Shown: positions 54,993 through 63,765 of the stretch, one piece after another
Layout of the letters: every line of letters starts with the position of its first letter
Numbering within the stretch: position 1 is the stretch's first letter
Source of the DNA: Bradyrhizobium sp. cir1
GTDB lineage: Bacteria > Pseudomonadota > Alphaproteobacteria > Rhizobiales > Xanthobacteraceae
Length of the DNA: 64,000 nt
Reading direction: 5' to 3'
NCBI RefSeq assembly: GCF_014198245.1
Contig: NZ_JACIHE010000030.1
Location: 1 to 64,000 of the forward strand
The notes under the pieces: generated by a model
The model's input: the letters and a program-made list of their open reading frames with translations, nothing else
Database searches by the model: none
Told to the model about the DNA's origin: nothing
Position numbers and translations under genes: made by a program

Positions 54993-57440
54993 ATGGATAG
55001 CAAAAGGAAACAGTCTCCGGGGGTATTGTCACATCTGAGGGTGATCGAGATCGGCAGCTCGGACGCAAGCAGCTATTGCGCTCGATTGTTCGCAGATTTC
55101 GGGGCTGCCGTTCAGAAGATCGAGCCGCCGGGGGGAGATCTAATACGCCGTACTGCGCCACTCACTCCCAAGGGCCAAAGTGCGTGGTTCGCATTTCTCA
55201 ATTTCAACAAATCGAGCACTATCCTCGATCCTGCGGACGCGGGCGCAATCGCCCGACTAACTGCACTGGTCGAGGGTTGCGATGTCTTGATCGATGGTCG
55301 GGATGTTGATTCGGCGAATTGCCCGCCCATTGATGTCGCTGCGATCCGTGACCGACACTCCGGCTTGATCCACGTTGCGGCGAGCTGGTTCGGGCGTGGA
55401 GGACCCTATACGGACTTTGCAGCGACAGATTCGACCGTCCGTGCACTTGCTGGCCTCATCAAGCTGGTTGGGCCGGCAGAGGGGCCACCTTCACACGCTC
55501 CAGATTTCCAGACGGGTATTCTTGCCGGCCTGTGGGCGTTTATTGCCGCGGCTTCTTCGGTGATTGCTCGAATGCGGGGCGAGCAGGGCCGGAGGTGGTC
55601 ACTCAGTATCTTCGAATCGACCCTCGCTCTCAGCGAATACCTCATCTTTGAGGCATCGGCGCAAGGCGACGTCGTACGCCGTATTGGCATCAATCGCTTC
55701 TGGCCGGTCTTTCCGGCGGGTATTTACGAAACAAAAAGGGGATGGCTTGGCGTTACAGCCTTCACACCCGCTCAGTGGAGAGCGTTCTGCGATATGCTCG
55801 ACCTTTCCGAACTTGGAGACAATCCGGATCTGCTCCTTGGCAAGGATCGTCTGCAAGACATTGAACAGATCGAACAACAATTCGCACCGAGACTGAAAAC
55901 GCGTACATCGCAGCAGTGGGTTACCGAGGGGCGTAAACGTAAGATTCCTATCGTGCCAGTGCCCAAAATGTCTGAGCTTCTCTACGACGCTGAGATGAAA
56001 GAGCGCGGCGCGATCGTGCCTGTTGTCCTTGACGGAGAGCAGGGCCTGACCGCCGGCTCGATGCAACGCCTGACGTTAACTCCGCCGCGCCGAGGTGGTA
56101 AGGTTCCGGCTGCGGGCGGACAGCAAGCTATCGCGCACCTCCGGAGGCGTCTGCCTTCACCTTCAGCGGCCAGCGTTGATGCCGGACGGCCGCCCTTGGA
56201 TGGGGTTCGCGTGATGGACTTCTCGATGGGGTGGTCAGGACCGTTGTGTACGCGCATCCTGGCGGATCTTGGTGCGGACGTCATCAAAATCGAGGCCATC
56301 CAACATCCCGATTGGTGGCGCGGCGTCGACCGACGCCCAGCTTTCATCGAAGATAAAATGTACGAGCGGGCGCCATGCTTCTGCATCATGAACCGCAACA
56401 AACGCGGCATTACACTCGACCTCACGCGGCCACGAGGTCTCGCTCTTGTTAAGGAACTTGTGTCGAAAGCCGATATTGTCGTCGATAATTATTCAGTAGA
56501 TGTCCTGCCGAAGCTCGGACTAGGCTTTGATGTGCTCCGAGCGCTCAACCCTCGACTGGTTAAGCTGTCGCTGTCCGCGTTTGGCGTGGATAGTATTTAT
56601 CGCGATTGTCGGGCTTACGGCTCGACTCTCGAACAGGGCTCGGGCTTGCCGACTGTGGTCGGAAAGTCCGACATGCCGCCCGTGATGAGCCATATTGCCT
56701 TCGGAGATGCTATCGGCGGCTTGAACGGCTGCGCCGCAATTCTGATCGCGCTGATTTGGGCCCGTGATGCCGGGCAAGGACAGCTTATTGATCTTGCCCA
56801 GATCGAATGCATGCTGCCATTTGCGGCGCCATGGTTCACTGTCCACTCGATTGACCGTATGCCGCCGAAAAGGTACGGCAATCGGCATCCGCAGTTCGTG
56901 CCTCACGGCTGCTTTCGATGCGCGGGCGAGGATAACTGGCTTATAGTAGCCGCCACCGACAATGAGATGTGGCAGAGGCTTGCCATTCTTATTGGTCGAC
57001 CAGACTGGGCCATGAACGCATCGCTTAATTCTGCAGAAGCCCGCCGTAGCATTGAAGACGACATCGAGAACGCTATAGAAGCCTGGACGCGCGCCCGTGA
57101 TGCAGATCAGGCGATGTTCGAATTGCAGTCGGTAAGGGTTGCGTCCGGCGTAGCTCGGCATCCAATCGACCTGCTCCAGGATCCCCATCTAAGGTCGCGG
57201 GCATTTCTGCAACAAGTCGAGCGCCCCTTCATAGGCGCGCATCTACAGCCATCGATGCCGATCCGCGAAGGGGCAGGACCTTATACGATTCGTGCGGCAG
57301 CGCCGACATTGGGGCAGCACAACAGCGAGATCCTGACTGGGCTTCTCGAGCTCTCCGATAGCGATGTTGCTGAACTCGCGAGAGAAGGCATCATCGGGAC
57401 GACAATGCTTCGCGAGGGACGGAGTGTGTCTTCAGGATAA
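54993..57440 (+). CDS. Fused double-domain CaiB/BaiF (class III) CoA-transferase
   Basis: Class III CoA-transferases move CoA between acids through an Asp-bound anhydride. The 815-residue product holds two complete family domains: residues about 10-380 (HLRVIEIGSSDASSYCARLF, KIEPPGGDLIRR, PDFQTGILAGLWAF) and about 400-810 (GVRVMDFSMGWSGPLCTRIL, DVIKIEAIQHPDWWRG, NRNKRGITLDLTRPRG, FGDAIGGLNGCAAIL). Each has an Asp at the catalytic place (APD-FQTG, FGD-AIGG). Single-domain members are about 400 residues. ATG 54993 is preferred to TTG 54981. It is driven by the NifA/sigma-54 promoter and heads a plus-strand group ending with an MFS permease. Confidence 0.88.
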   Translation: MDSKRKQSPGVLSHLRVIEIGSSDASSYCARLFADFGAAVQKIEPPGGDLIRRTAPLTPKGQSAWFAFLNFNKSSTILDPADAGAIARLTALVEGCDVLIDGRDVDSANCPPIDVAAIRDRHSGLIHVAASWFGRGGPYTDFAATDSTVRALAGLIKLVGPAEGPPSHAPDFQTGILAGLWAFIAAASSVIARMRGEQGRRWSLSIFESTLALSEYLIFEASAQGDVVRRIGINRFWPVFPAGIYETKRGWLGVTAFTPAQWRAFCDMLDLSELGDNPDLLLGKDRLQDIEQIEQQFAPRLKTRTSQQWVTEGRKRKIPIVPVPKMSELLYDAEMKERGAIVPVVLDGEQGLTAGSMQRLTLTPPRRGGKVPAAGGQQAIAHLRRRLPSPSAASVDAGRPPLDGVRVMDFSMGWSGPLCTRILADLGADVIKIEAIQHPDWWRGVDRRPAFIEDKMYERAPCFCIMNRNKRGITLDLTRPRGLALVKELVSKADIVVDNYSVDVLPKLGLGFDVLRALNPRLVKLSLSAFGVDSIYRDCRAYGSTLEQGSGLPTVVGKSDMPPVMSHIAFGDAIGGLNGCAAILIALIWARDAGQGQLIDLAQIECMLPFAAPWFTVHSIDRMPPKRYGNRHPQFVPHGCFRCAGEDNWLIVAATDNEMWQRLAILIGRPDWAMNASLNSAEARRSIEDDIENAIEAWTRARDADQAMFELQSVRVASGVARHPIDLLQDPHLRSRAFLQQVERPFIGAHLQPSMPIREGAGPYTIRAAAPTLGQHNSEILTGLLELSDSDVAELAREGIIGTTMLREGRSVSSG

Positions 57441-57669
57441 CCGGCCCAGGTATTGTGTCTGAGAGCGGCTGTCGTGCGTGACGATAACGGCACGATCTCG
57501 CGTCCTGAGCGAAAGTCGTGACGGGACGACGAAAGGATCACATGGACGGCGCCAAAAGTATCGGTGGCATAGTCATACCCAGCGTGTGCCGATCTCTCAC
57601 CGTGTGACGGCGCTTCAAGTGAGCAGCCGTGACGAGCCATGAAACATATAGCTAAGCGAGCATGCCACT
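57441..57669. other. Spacer between CoA-transferase and phosphatase-like gene
   Basis: About 230 bp; no feature recognised. The next ATG has only a weak GCGAG upstream, so read-through from the CoA-transferase transcript is plausible. Confidence 0.3.
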
Positions 57670-59163
57670 ATGTCATCAGGTCCAAACCGCGTTATCATCG
57701 TGCTATTTGGCGGGCTTCGGCCCGATCTGATTAGTCGATCGCTGACGCCGAACCTGGATAGACTGAAGCGCCGAGGTGCTACTCTGGCGCGACAGCGCAC
57801 CATCTACCCCAGCGAGACCCGGATTTCACTGACGAGCCTGATCACTGGCGCGACGCCAGATCGTCACGGCATTGTCGGCAACAGGTTTCTCGATCGCGTG
57901 GCCGCAGCGCCGCGCTTGATCGACACGAGCGACGACCGCCTGGTCGAGGACCTCGATGCCGCGAGCTGCGGCCATCTGGTCGGTGCGCCATCGCTGGGCG
58001 AGATCCTCGCGGCCAACGGCAAGACGTTTGCGGTTCTCGCCTCCAATTCGGCGGGAGCAACTCGCATGCTGAACCACAAGGCTCGATCGCTCAGCCAAGT
58101 GACGCTCTCGGGTCATTTCCCTCGCGTCGCGACGTCGGCCACAATGCTCGAAAGGGTCGAAGCGCGGCTTGGGCCGACGCCCGCGCCGACGCCTCACGGT
58201 ACCCCGGATCTTTCCGCTCAAGCCTTTCTAACATCGGCGCTGCTTGATGAGGTCTGGCCCCAAATTCAGCCCGATGTCGCAATTCTCTCCTTCGGCGAGC
58301 CTCACACTTCGTCGCATTATTGCGGAATCGGCGCGACGCGGACTCTGGAGGTGATCGGCTTTCTCGACCGCCAATTTGGCCGCGTGCTTGAATGGTGGGA
58401 ATCTGAAGGGGCGCCGAAAGGCGTGCACCTTATCGTAGCATCCGATCATGGCCATGTCACGGTGCACGCGCAGGCTGATCTCTTGGACACGTTGAAGGCG
58501 ACTGGGATGCGCTGTGGCCAAGTGCCAGGACCGGGGACCGACGCGGTCGTCATCTCGGGGCAGGTTGGCGCCATTTACTTGACGGAGCCATCCGACCGCG
58601 CCATCAGCCGCTTGGTTGCGGCAATGATGGAGCGCCCTTGGTGCGGACCGGTTTTTACGGCCGCTAAGAGCGGGGAGGAGGGGATCGCACCAGGTAGCCT
58701 CGCCCGCCATCTGGTCTTCGCCGATCATCCCCGGTCGGCCGACATTTTGTTTTCGTTTCGGGGGGATGATGGTCTCGATCCCTTTGGCCTTCCCGGCCGC
58801 TGCTGGAGTCCGAACTCGCCGGTTGGGCTCGGCGTGCACGGCGGGCTGAACGCCAGGGAAATGTCGTCGCTTGGCATCCTAGCGGGCCCATTGTTCAGAA
58901 GCGGCGTGGAATCGCATGTGCCTTCGGGTATCTGCGACTTTGCACCGACCGTGCTCAGCCTGCTTGGCATTTCGCGACCGTCCACGATGACCGGCCGCGT
59001 CCTCGCGGAGGTCCTCATCTTCGGTGCAGAGAATCCTCCAGCCATCGAGACGGTTCATAGGGCGAGAGCCGGTGGATACCAGCAGGACCTGCGTCGTGTG
59101 CAGGTCGGCGCGACAATCTACGTCGATTCGGCGGATGCTTCTTCATCCAATCACCGCGGTTGA
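57670..59163 (+). CDS. Alkaline-phosphatase-superfamily (phosphodiesterase/phosphonoacetate-hydrolase-like) protein with altered metal ligands
   Basis: The 497-residue product follows the nucleotide-pyrophosphatase/phosphonoacetate hydrolase fold. Nucleophile T50 lies in PSETRISLTSLITGATPDRHG; SDHGHV (D259, H260) and VHGG (H390) supply metal ligands. Two expected acidic ligands are changed: the DG of the first strand (usually F-DGLRPD) is G14-G15 (LFGGLRPD), and the Asp of the SEPD-S-HYG motif is H212 (GEPHTSSHYCG). Binding of both zinc ions is therefore in doubt. Its neighbours include phosphonate genes, so a role on phosphonoacetate or a phosphate ester is possible but unproven. Confidence 0.8.
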   Translation: MSSGPNRVIIVLFGGLRPDLISRSLTPNLDRLKRRGATLARQRTIYPSETRISLTSLITGATPDRHGIVGNRFLDRVAAAPRLIDTSDDRLVEDLDAASCGHLVGAPSLGEILAANGKTFAVLASNSAGATRMLNHKARSLSQVTLSGHFPRVATSATMLERVEARLGPTPAPTPHGTPDLSAQAFLTSALLDEVWPQIQPDVAILSFGEPHTSSHYCGIGATRTLEVIGFLDRQFGRVLEWWESEGAPKGVHLIVASDHGHVTVHAQADLLDTLKATGMRCGQVPGPGTDAVVISGQVGAIYLTEPSDRAISRLVAAMMERPWCGPVFTAAKSGEEGIAPGSLARHLVFADHPRSADILFSFRGDDGLDPFGLPGRCWSPNSPVGLGVHGGLNAREMSSLGILAGPLFRSGVESHVPSGICDFAPTVLSLLGISRPSTMTGRVLAEVLIFGAENPPAIETVHRARAGGYQQDLRRVQVGATIYVDSADASSSNHRG

Positions 59164-59427
59164 TCGTACGCGAGGGTCGATCACGACCCGTGAAAAAAAC
59201 GCCGCTGATCTACTTCTGTCTGTCTTCCGTCTGATGGCCGTAACTGCAAGCGTCAAGCAGGGCGGCAGATTGCGTCGGCTTTGTTGTCCAAGGTCACTCG
59301 CAGCAATGCTGTCGGATTTGAAGCAAGAAAGCTGTGCCGCTCTCTTTCAGAAGCACGCCAGCACAATCAGGCCATCGTGGGCTTTGGCAGATTCCGGCGG
59401 TCAGAGCTGCCACAGACCGTTGTGAGT
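59164..59427. other. Spacer after the phosphatase-like gene
   Basis: About 260 bp, no gene seen; it precedes a sigma-54-like string. Confidence 0.3.
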
Positions 59428-59443
59428 TGGCCCAGCTCTTGCT
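59428..59443 (+). promoter_or_regulatory. Possible sigma-54 promoter before the YWTD gene
   Basis: TGGCCCAGCTCTTGCT matches the -24/-12 consensus at 10 of 12 positions with exact spacing and a perfect TTGCT -12 box. No TGT-N10-ACA site was found in the preceding 150 bp. About 200 bp upstream of the YWTD start. Confidence 0.4.
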
Positions 59444-59644
59444 CCGTTACTTGCCAAGGACTGTATAGTTCCGCCCGACTAGGCTTGCAAGGGACGGCGA
59501 TGCAAGATGCTCAGATGCTTCAAGCCTCAGATAATTCAAAGCGCGCTTCAGCCGAGCCTGACGCGATGAGATTGCTTGGCAAATGCTGCTAGCTCGAGCT
59601 CGTCAGCGACTAGCGTACGTTACATATCACACGAGGCGAAAAGC

Positions 59645-60565
59645 GTGCCGGGTGCTAGTACCCCCAATTTGAAGCCTTTGATTGGCCCGAAGCCGGCAGC
59701 TGGCCGGCTATTTTTTCTCGAGGTCAGCACCAACCGCGTTCAGGCCATGAAACCGGACGGCACCAATCGAGAGGTTATTGTCACCGATTGTCAACTTCCG
59801 GACGGTCTCGCCGTCGATGTCCGTGCCGGTCATGTCTATTGGACCAATATGGGTTCAGCCATCGATGTCAACGACGGGTCGATCGAGCGGGCTGACATTG
59901 ATGGAAGGGCTCGGAAAGTGATTGTCCCACGCGGTGCGACGTTCACGCCAAAGCAGATCCAACTCGATGAAGAGAACGCCAAGCTCTATTGGTGTGACCG
60001 TGAAGGAATGCGCGTGATGCGCTGCAATCTCGATGGGTCAGAGATCGAGACGCTGATCGAGGCCGGTCGCGGCGAGGTCGATCGACGGGATCCAACCAGA
60101 TGGTGCGTGGGCATCACGATCGATACCGAGCGTCAGCAGATGTATTGGACGCAGAAAGGTCCGGAAAATGGCGGGCTAGGCCGCATCTTTCGGGCCAACA
60201 CCGCTACTCCAAACGGCGAGGAGCCGGCGAATCGCTCGGATGTCGAGTTGCTCTACGGCGGTTTGCCGGAACCGATTCACTTAGAGTTCGATTTGTCGAA
60301 CCGGATCCTTTATTGGACTGACCGCGGCGACCCTCCCCGCGGCAACACTGTCAATCGGGCAAGACCGGATACCGAGGGTGGTCCAGAGATCCTGATCACG
60401 CACCTCATGGAGGGGATCGGCATAGCCCTCAACGTTCCAGGTAACGAGATGTTCGTCACTGACCTCGCCGGATCAATCTATTCTGCGGATCTCGATGGGA
60501 AGAACAAACGCAACGTGCTCTGGTCCCAAGGCAATTTCACCGGTATCGCATATGCCGAAATCTAA
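59645..60565 (+). CDS. YWTD/LDL-receptor-type beta-propeller protein
   Basis: The 306-residue product is built of repeated blades with the signature YW-D/N: VYWTNMG, LYWCDREG, MYWTQKG, LYWTDRGDPPRG, preceded by I--DG or RA-xDG turns (IERADIDGRARKVI, VMRCNLDGSEIETL, IYSADLDGKNKRNV). Such six-blade propellers bind sugars, lactones or proteins; SMP-30-like lactonases share the fold. No signal peptide. The GTG at 59645 has GAGG upstream; the in-frame TTG at 59576 would add a low-complexity Ser/Ala stretch. Probably cytoplasmic, with the BKACE and permease downstream. Confidence 0.78.
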   Translation: MPGASTPNLKPLIGPKPAAGRLFFLEVSTNRVQAMKPDGTNREVIVTDCQLPDGLAVDVRAGHVYWTNMGSAIDVNDGSIERADIDGRARKVIVPRGATFTPKQIQLDEENAKLYWCDREGMRVMRCNLDGSEIETLIEAGRGEVDRRDPTRWCVGITIDTERQQMYWTQKGPENGGLGRIFRANTATPNGEEPANRSDVELLYGGLPEPIHLEFDLSNRILYWTDRGDPPRGNTVNRARPDTEGGPEILITHLMEGIGIALNVPGNEMFVTDLAGSIYSADLDGKNKRNVLWSQGNFTGIAYAEI

Positions 60566-60827
60566 CGATCCTTTAGACGAATGCTATGGCCTGATCCAAC
60601 GAGGCCGCTGCGCGCTCACCACGACTACGTTTGGGAGCACGCCGGTCCGCGCAGTCTCGCCTGGCGGGGCTGATAGCAGCTATTGAATTGACACCGAAGG
60701 CAGGAGGCGCGCAGGCGCAAATCGTCGCGGAAGATGCGTAAGCTTCCGAGCCTTGCGCGGAATCGCCGACCTCGCATCGGAAAGCTGGCGAGGGATTCAT
60801 GCGACGGAGAACAAGAGGACGCTCCAG

Positions 60828-61805
60828 ATGACATTCGAGAAAAAGGTCATTGTCACGATCGCTCCAACGGGGGGAGTTGTGAAGAAGTCGCAAAACCCGC
60901 ACCTGCCGACGCAACCCGCCGAGATCGCTGAGGATGTGTACCGGTGTCACGGAGCGGGGGCGTCAATCGTGGCGCTGCATGCGCGCAGACCGGACGACGC
61001 TGCGACCTGCAATCCAGAGATCTATCAGGACATCAACTCGCGAATAACGGCAAAGTGCGACATCATCATCAACAATAGCACGGGCGGGGGCGTTGATGGT
61101 GACATGCTGCGGCCGATCGAGCCTGGTCTTGACGAGGTAATATTCGCAGAGCGTCTAAAAGGTCTTAAGGCTGGCGCCGAAATGGCGACATTTGATGCTC
61201 ACACCGTTCTCGCCAGTTTCAACGGACGCGAGGTTTTGGTGAGCACCTCGCCGGCGCGGTGCGACATCATGGCAAAATGCTTTCAGAAAGCGGGTATCAA
61301 GCCCGAATGGGAATGCTTTTCGCTCGCTCACCTTCTTCAGGATCCCACGCGCTTGATCAATGAAGGGATCGACAGGCCCCCATATTGGATCAACTTCGTC
61401 CTTGGCGCCGATCGCGCAATCCAGGGTGGATTGCCTTATACGCCTCGGATCCTCGACATGCTCATCAGTAATCTGCCGAAAAAAGCCATGTTTTGCGTCA
61501 GCGGGGTCGGTCGCGCTCAGTTGCCCGCAACCACTCACGCAGTGCTCGCCGGTGGTCACGTTCGTGTTGGCCTGGAAGACAATTTGTACCTCGAACAGGG
61601 AGTACTTGCTACGAATGTAGGACTCGTCGAGAAAACGGTGCGCGTTATCCGAGAACTTGGTTGCGAGCCCGCAACACCAGCTGAAGCCCGCGCGGTGCTT
61701 GGACTTGCGAGACGGAATCATTCTGAACAGCCGCCGAATGCTGCCGCTCGAGAGCAGTACGATAGCTTGGCCTTAGATGACGCGCCCTATCATGCGTTGG
61801 ACTAA
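60828..61805 (+). CDS. Second BKACE-family protein, one zinc His missing
   Basis: The 325-residue product has the BKACE layout: VIVTIAPTGGVVKKSQNPHL, ALHARRPDD, IIINNSTGGGVDGDM, PEWECFSLAHL, FCVSGVGRAQLP and HVRVGLEDNLYLEQGVLATN. In the HxH zinc motif the first His is A49 (V-A49-L-H51), while the intact homolog at 22169-23062 has H47-I-H49; the Glu of GLEDN is kept. The TGG-like loop and specificity residues also differ, so the substrate is probably different. ATG 60828 fits family starts; the frame opens earlier at 60753. It is followed by the MFS gene after 92 bp. Confidence 0.82.
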   Translation: MTFEKKVIVTIAPTGGVVKKSQNPHLPTQPAEIAEDVYRCHGAGASIVALHARRPDDAATCNPEIYQDINSRITAKCDIIINNSTGGGVDGDMLRPIEPGLDEVIFAERLKGLKAGAEMATFDAHTVLASFNGREVLVSTSPARCDIMAKCFQKAGIKPEWECFSLAHLLQDPTRLINEGIDRPPYWINFVLGADRAIQGGLPYTPRILDMLISNLPKKAMFCVSGVGRAQLPATTHAVLAGGHVRVGLEDNLYLEQGVLATNVGLVEKTVRVIRELGCEPATPAEARAVLGLARRNHSEQPPNAAAREQYDSLALDDAPYHALD

Positions 61806-61897
61806 CAATACCTGTGGTTCACGTCTTTCCACCTTCGGTTCCGATAGCCATCCCGCTCCGGGATGAAAGACGTTGCTGGCTGCGGAAGGAGAACTAA

Positions 61898-63169
61898 ATG
61901 GCGGACACTGAGGCGAGGTCCGCCTTGGTCGCCAGCGCTGTTGCCAAAAACACGCGGCGACTTTTACCCCTTTTGGTACTAGGTTATCTTTTCAATAACA
62001 TTGATCGCAGCAGCGTTGGCATCGCTGCGCTGCAAATGAACAGAGCCATCGGCTTGAGTCCTAGCCAATTCGGCTGGGGCGCAGGAATTCTCTTTGTCAG
62101 TTATTGCGTGCTGGAAGTGCCCAGCAACATGATCATGTATCGCTTCGGGGCACGCCGCTGGTTCGCTCGCATCATGATCACCTGGGGTGTTGCGGCGGCC
62201 TCGACGGCATTTGTAGTCGGACCGTACAGTTTCTATTTGGTCCGTTTGCTTCTGGGAGCGTTTGAATCAGGCTTCTTCCCTGGAGTGATTTGGTATCTTT
62301 CGATATGGTTTCCGGTGCGATCACGGACGCGGGCGCTCGCCTGGTTCATGGCTGCAACACCGCTGTCCTCCTTGATCGGCAATCCTCTCTCTGCCTGCCT
62401 ACTCCAAATGGATGGACTAGGCGGATTGGCGGGCTGGCAATGGATGTTCGTGCTTGAGGGACTTCCGGCTTGCCTTCTCGGACTGCTCTGCTTCGTGCTG
62501 CTTGCCGACAAGCCGACTGAGGCGTCGTGGCTGACGCCTGGAGAGCGGGAAGCGCTGCTCCAAGAACTTGCCAGGGAAGAGCACACGAATGTTAAAAAAG
62601 ACGTTTGGCTCGCAATCAAAGATGTCCGTGTTTTGATGTTGACGGGTATCGTGTTCGCTTTCACGATAGGCTCATTCGGAATTGGAATCTGGCTTCCTTT
62701 AATTCTAAAGACTCACAACATAAGCGACATGCAGGTTGGTTGGCTTTCTGCCTTGCCATATCTTTTTGTAAGCGTAGGCATGTTATTCTGGGCCGGGCTT
62801 GTCGATCGCAAGGGGTACAAGATCTACAATCTGATGGCTGCGTTGATGCTGGGTGCAATTGGTCTCGTCCTTTCGGCGGTCCTCTCGTCTCTCTTGACCA
62901 CGCTCACATGCTTAACGCTTGCTCTTGTGGGCACAATCTCTGCGCGTACAATCCTGTACACGATGCCGCAGACCTTTCTGACTGGCGCGGCTGCTGCCGG
63001 CGGTATCGCCTTCATCAATTCCGTCGGTGCCTTTGGTGCTTTCGTTGGCCCCTACATGGTCGGCTCGCTTAAGGATGCGACTGGATCCTTTAACGCCGGC
63101 ATGATTGGAATGGCCTTGGTCCTAGTTGTTGCGATGGGGATTGCAGGCAGAATAGGAGAGGTGGCTTGA
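61898..63169 (+). CDS. MFS transporter, anion:cation symporter (phthalate/tartrate permease) type
   Basis: A 423-residue inner-membrane carrier with about 12 hydrophobic segments. The loop between TM2 and TM3 reads GLSPSQFGWGAGILFVSYCV with NMIMYRFGARRWFARIMITW, typical of the ACS family that takes up organic anions such as tartrate, phthalate or glucarate. A central loop with charged residues separates the halves. AAGGAGA precedes ATG 61898. Being downstream of the CoA-transferase, propeller and BKACE genes, it probably imports the substrate of that pathway. Confidence 0.9.
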   Translation: MADTEARSALVASAVAKNTRRLLPLLVLGYLFNNIDRSSVGIAALQMNRAIGLSPSQFGWGAGILFVSYCVLEVPSNMIMYRFGARRWFARIMITWGVAAASTAFVVGPYSFYLVRLLLGAFESGFFPGVIWYLSIWFPVRSRTRALAWFMAATPLSSLIGNPLSACLLQMDGLGGLAGWQWMFVLEGLPACLLGLLCFVLLADKPTEASWLTPGEREALLQELAREEHTNVKKDVWLAIKDVRVLMLTGIVFAFTIGSFGIGIWLPLILKTHNISDMQVGWLSALPYLFVSVGMLFWAGLVDRKGYKIYNLMAALMLGAIGLVLSAVLSSLLTTLTCLTLALVGTISARTILYTMPQTFLTGAAAAGGIAFINSVGAFGAFVGPYMVGSLKDATGSFNAGMIGMALVLVVAMGIAGRIGEVA

Positions 63170-63383
63170 CCATAACCTTGACGCTCGCCTGAAATTGCGA
63201 TCAGGTCGCCGCCCTCACGGTCCGGAGCGCATCGCGTTCGATCGCGGCAAGTGGCTTCTGAAGACTGTCAGACTGTATCTCAGCCAACGGTTTCACGGCC
63301 TTGTCGGCGATATGAAAGAGTTCTTCGGTTGAATCCACTTATGCGCCATATCTTGGTTAGGCTGCTTTTCCCGATAGTCTGTT
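63170..63383. other. Spacer between convergent genes
   Basis: About 210 bp between the MFS stop and the minus-strand pseudogene stop. No clear terminator hairpin with T-run was seen. Confidence 0.3.
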
Positions 63384-63765
63384 TCAGAGGTCCGCAGGGA
63401 GGTGGGAGTACCCCATCGCGACCGCGGCATAAAATCGATGGACGCCGTTCGCTATGCGGAGGCGAAGGAGATGACACAAGATCAACGAACGGCATTTCAA
63501 CGACAGGCACAGGCTCGATCTCAGCGTCCGTCACCATACCATTTAGGAGGAGCACAAGCCGCGTGCGGTCCAGGCCGTGCCAGGACAGTGGATAGCCCGC
63601 TAGCCGTGCGGGCGGCTCCACCTCGGTCAAGGGTGCCGCCGCTGCCGAAAGAACTGACCGATAAGCTGCTCGCTTGGGCGCAAAACCTAATGCACCTGGC
63701 TCGACAAGCCAATCGTCGGGTATTTCGAACTCGCAGTGAAGGTGCGGCAACGCATTATCTACCAT
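63384..63765 (-). pseudogene. Conserved rhizobial hypothetical protein, frameshifted
   Basis: From ATG 63765 the frame gives HLHCEFEIPDDWLVEPGALG, RAAYRS, PLTEVEPPARLAGYPLSWHG and LLNGMVTDAEIEPVPVVEMP. After about codon 100 the frame shifts near 63470 and continues LRLRIANGVHRFYAAVAMGY then SHLPADL, stop at 63384. Homologous small proteins of about 125 residues occur on rhizobial plasmids and islands; function unknown. It overlaps the stop of the upstream gene by about ten bases. Confidence 0.65.
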
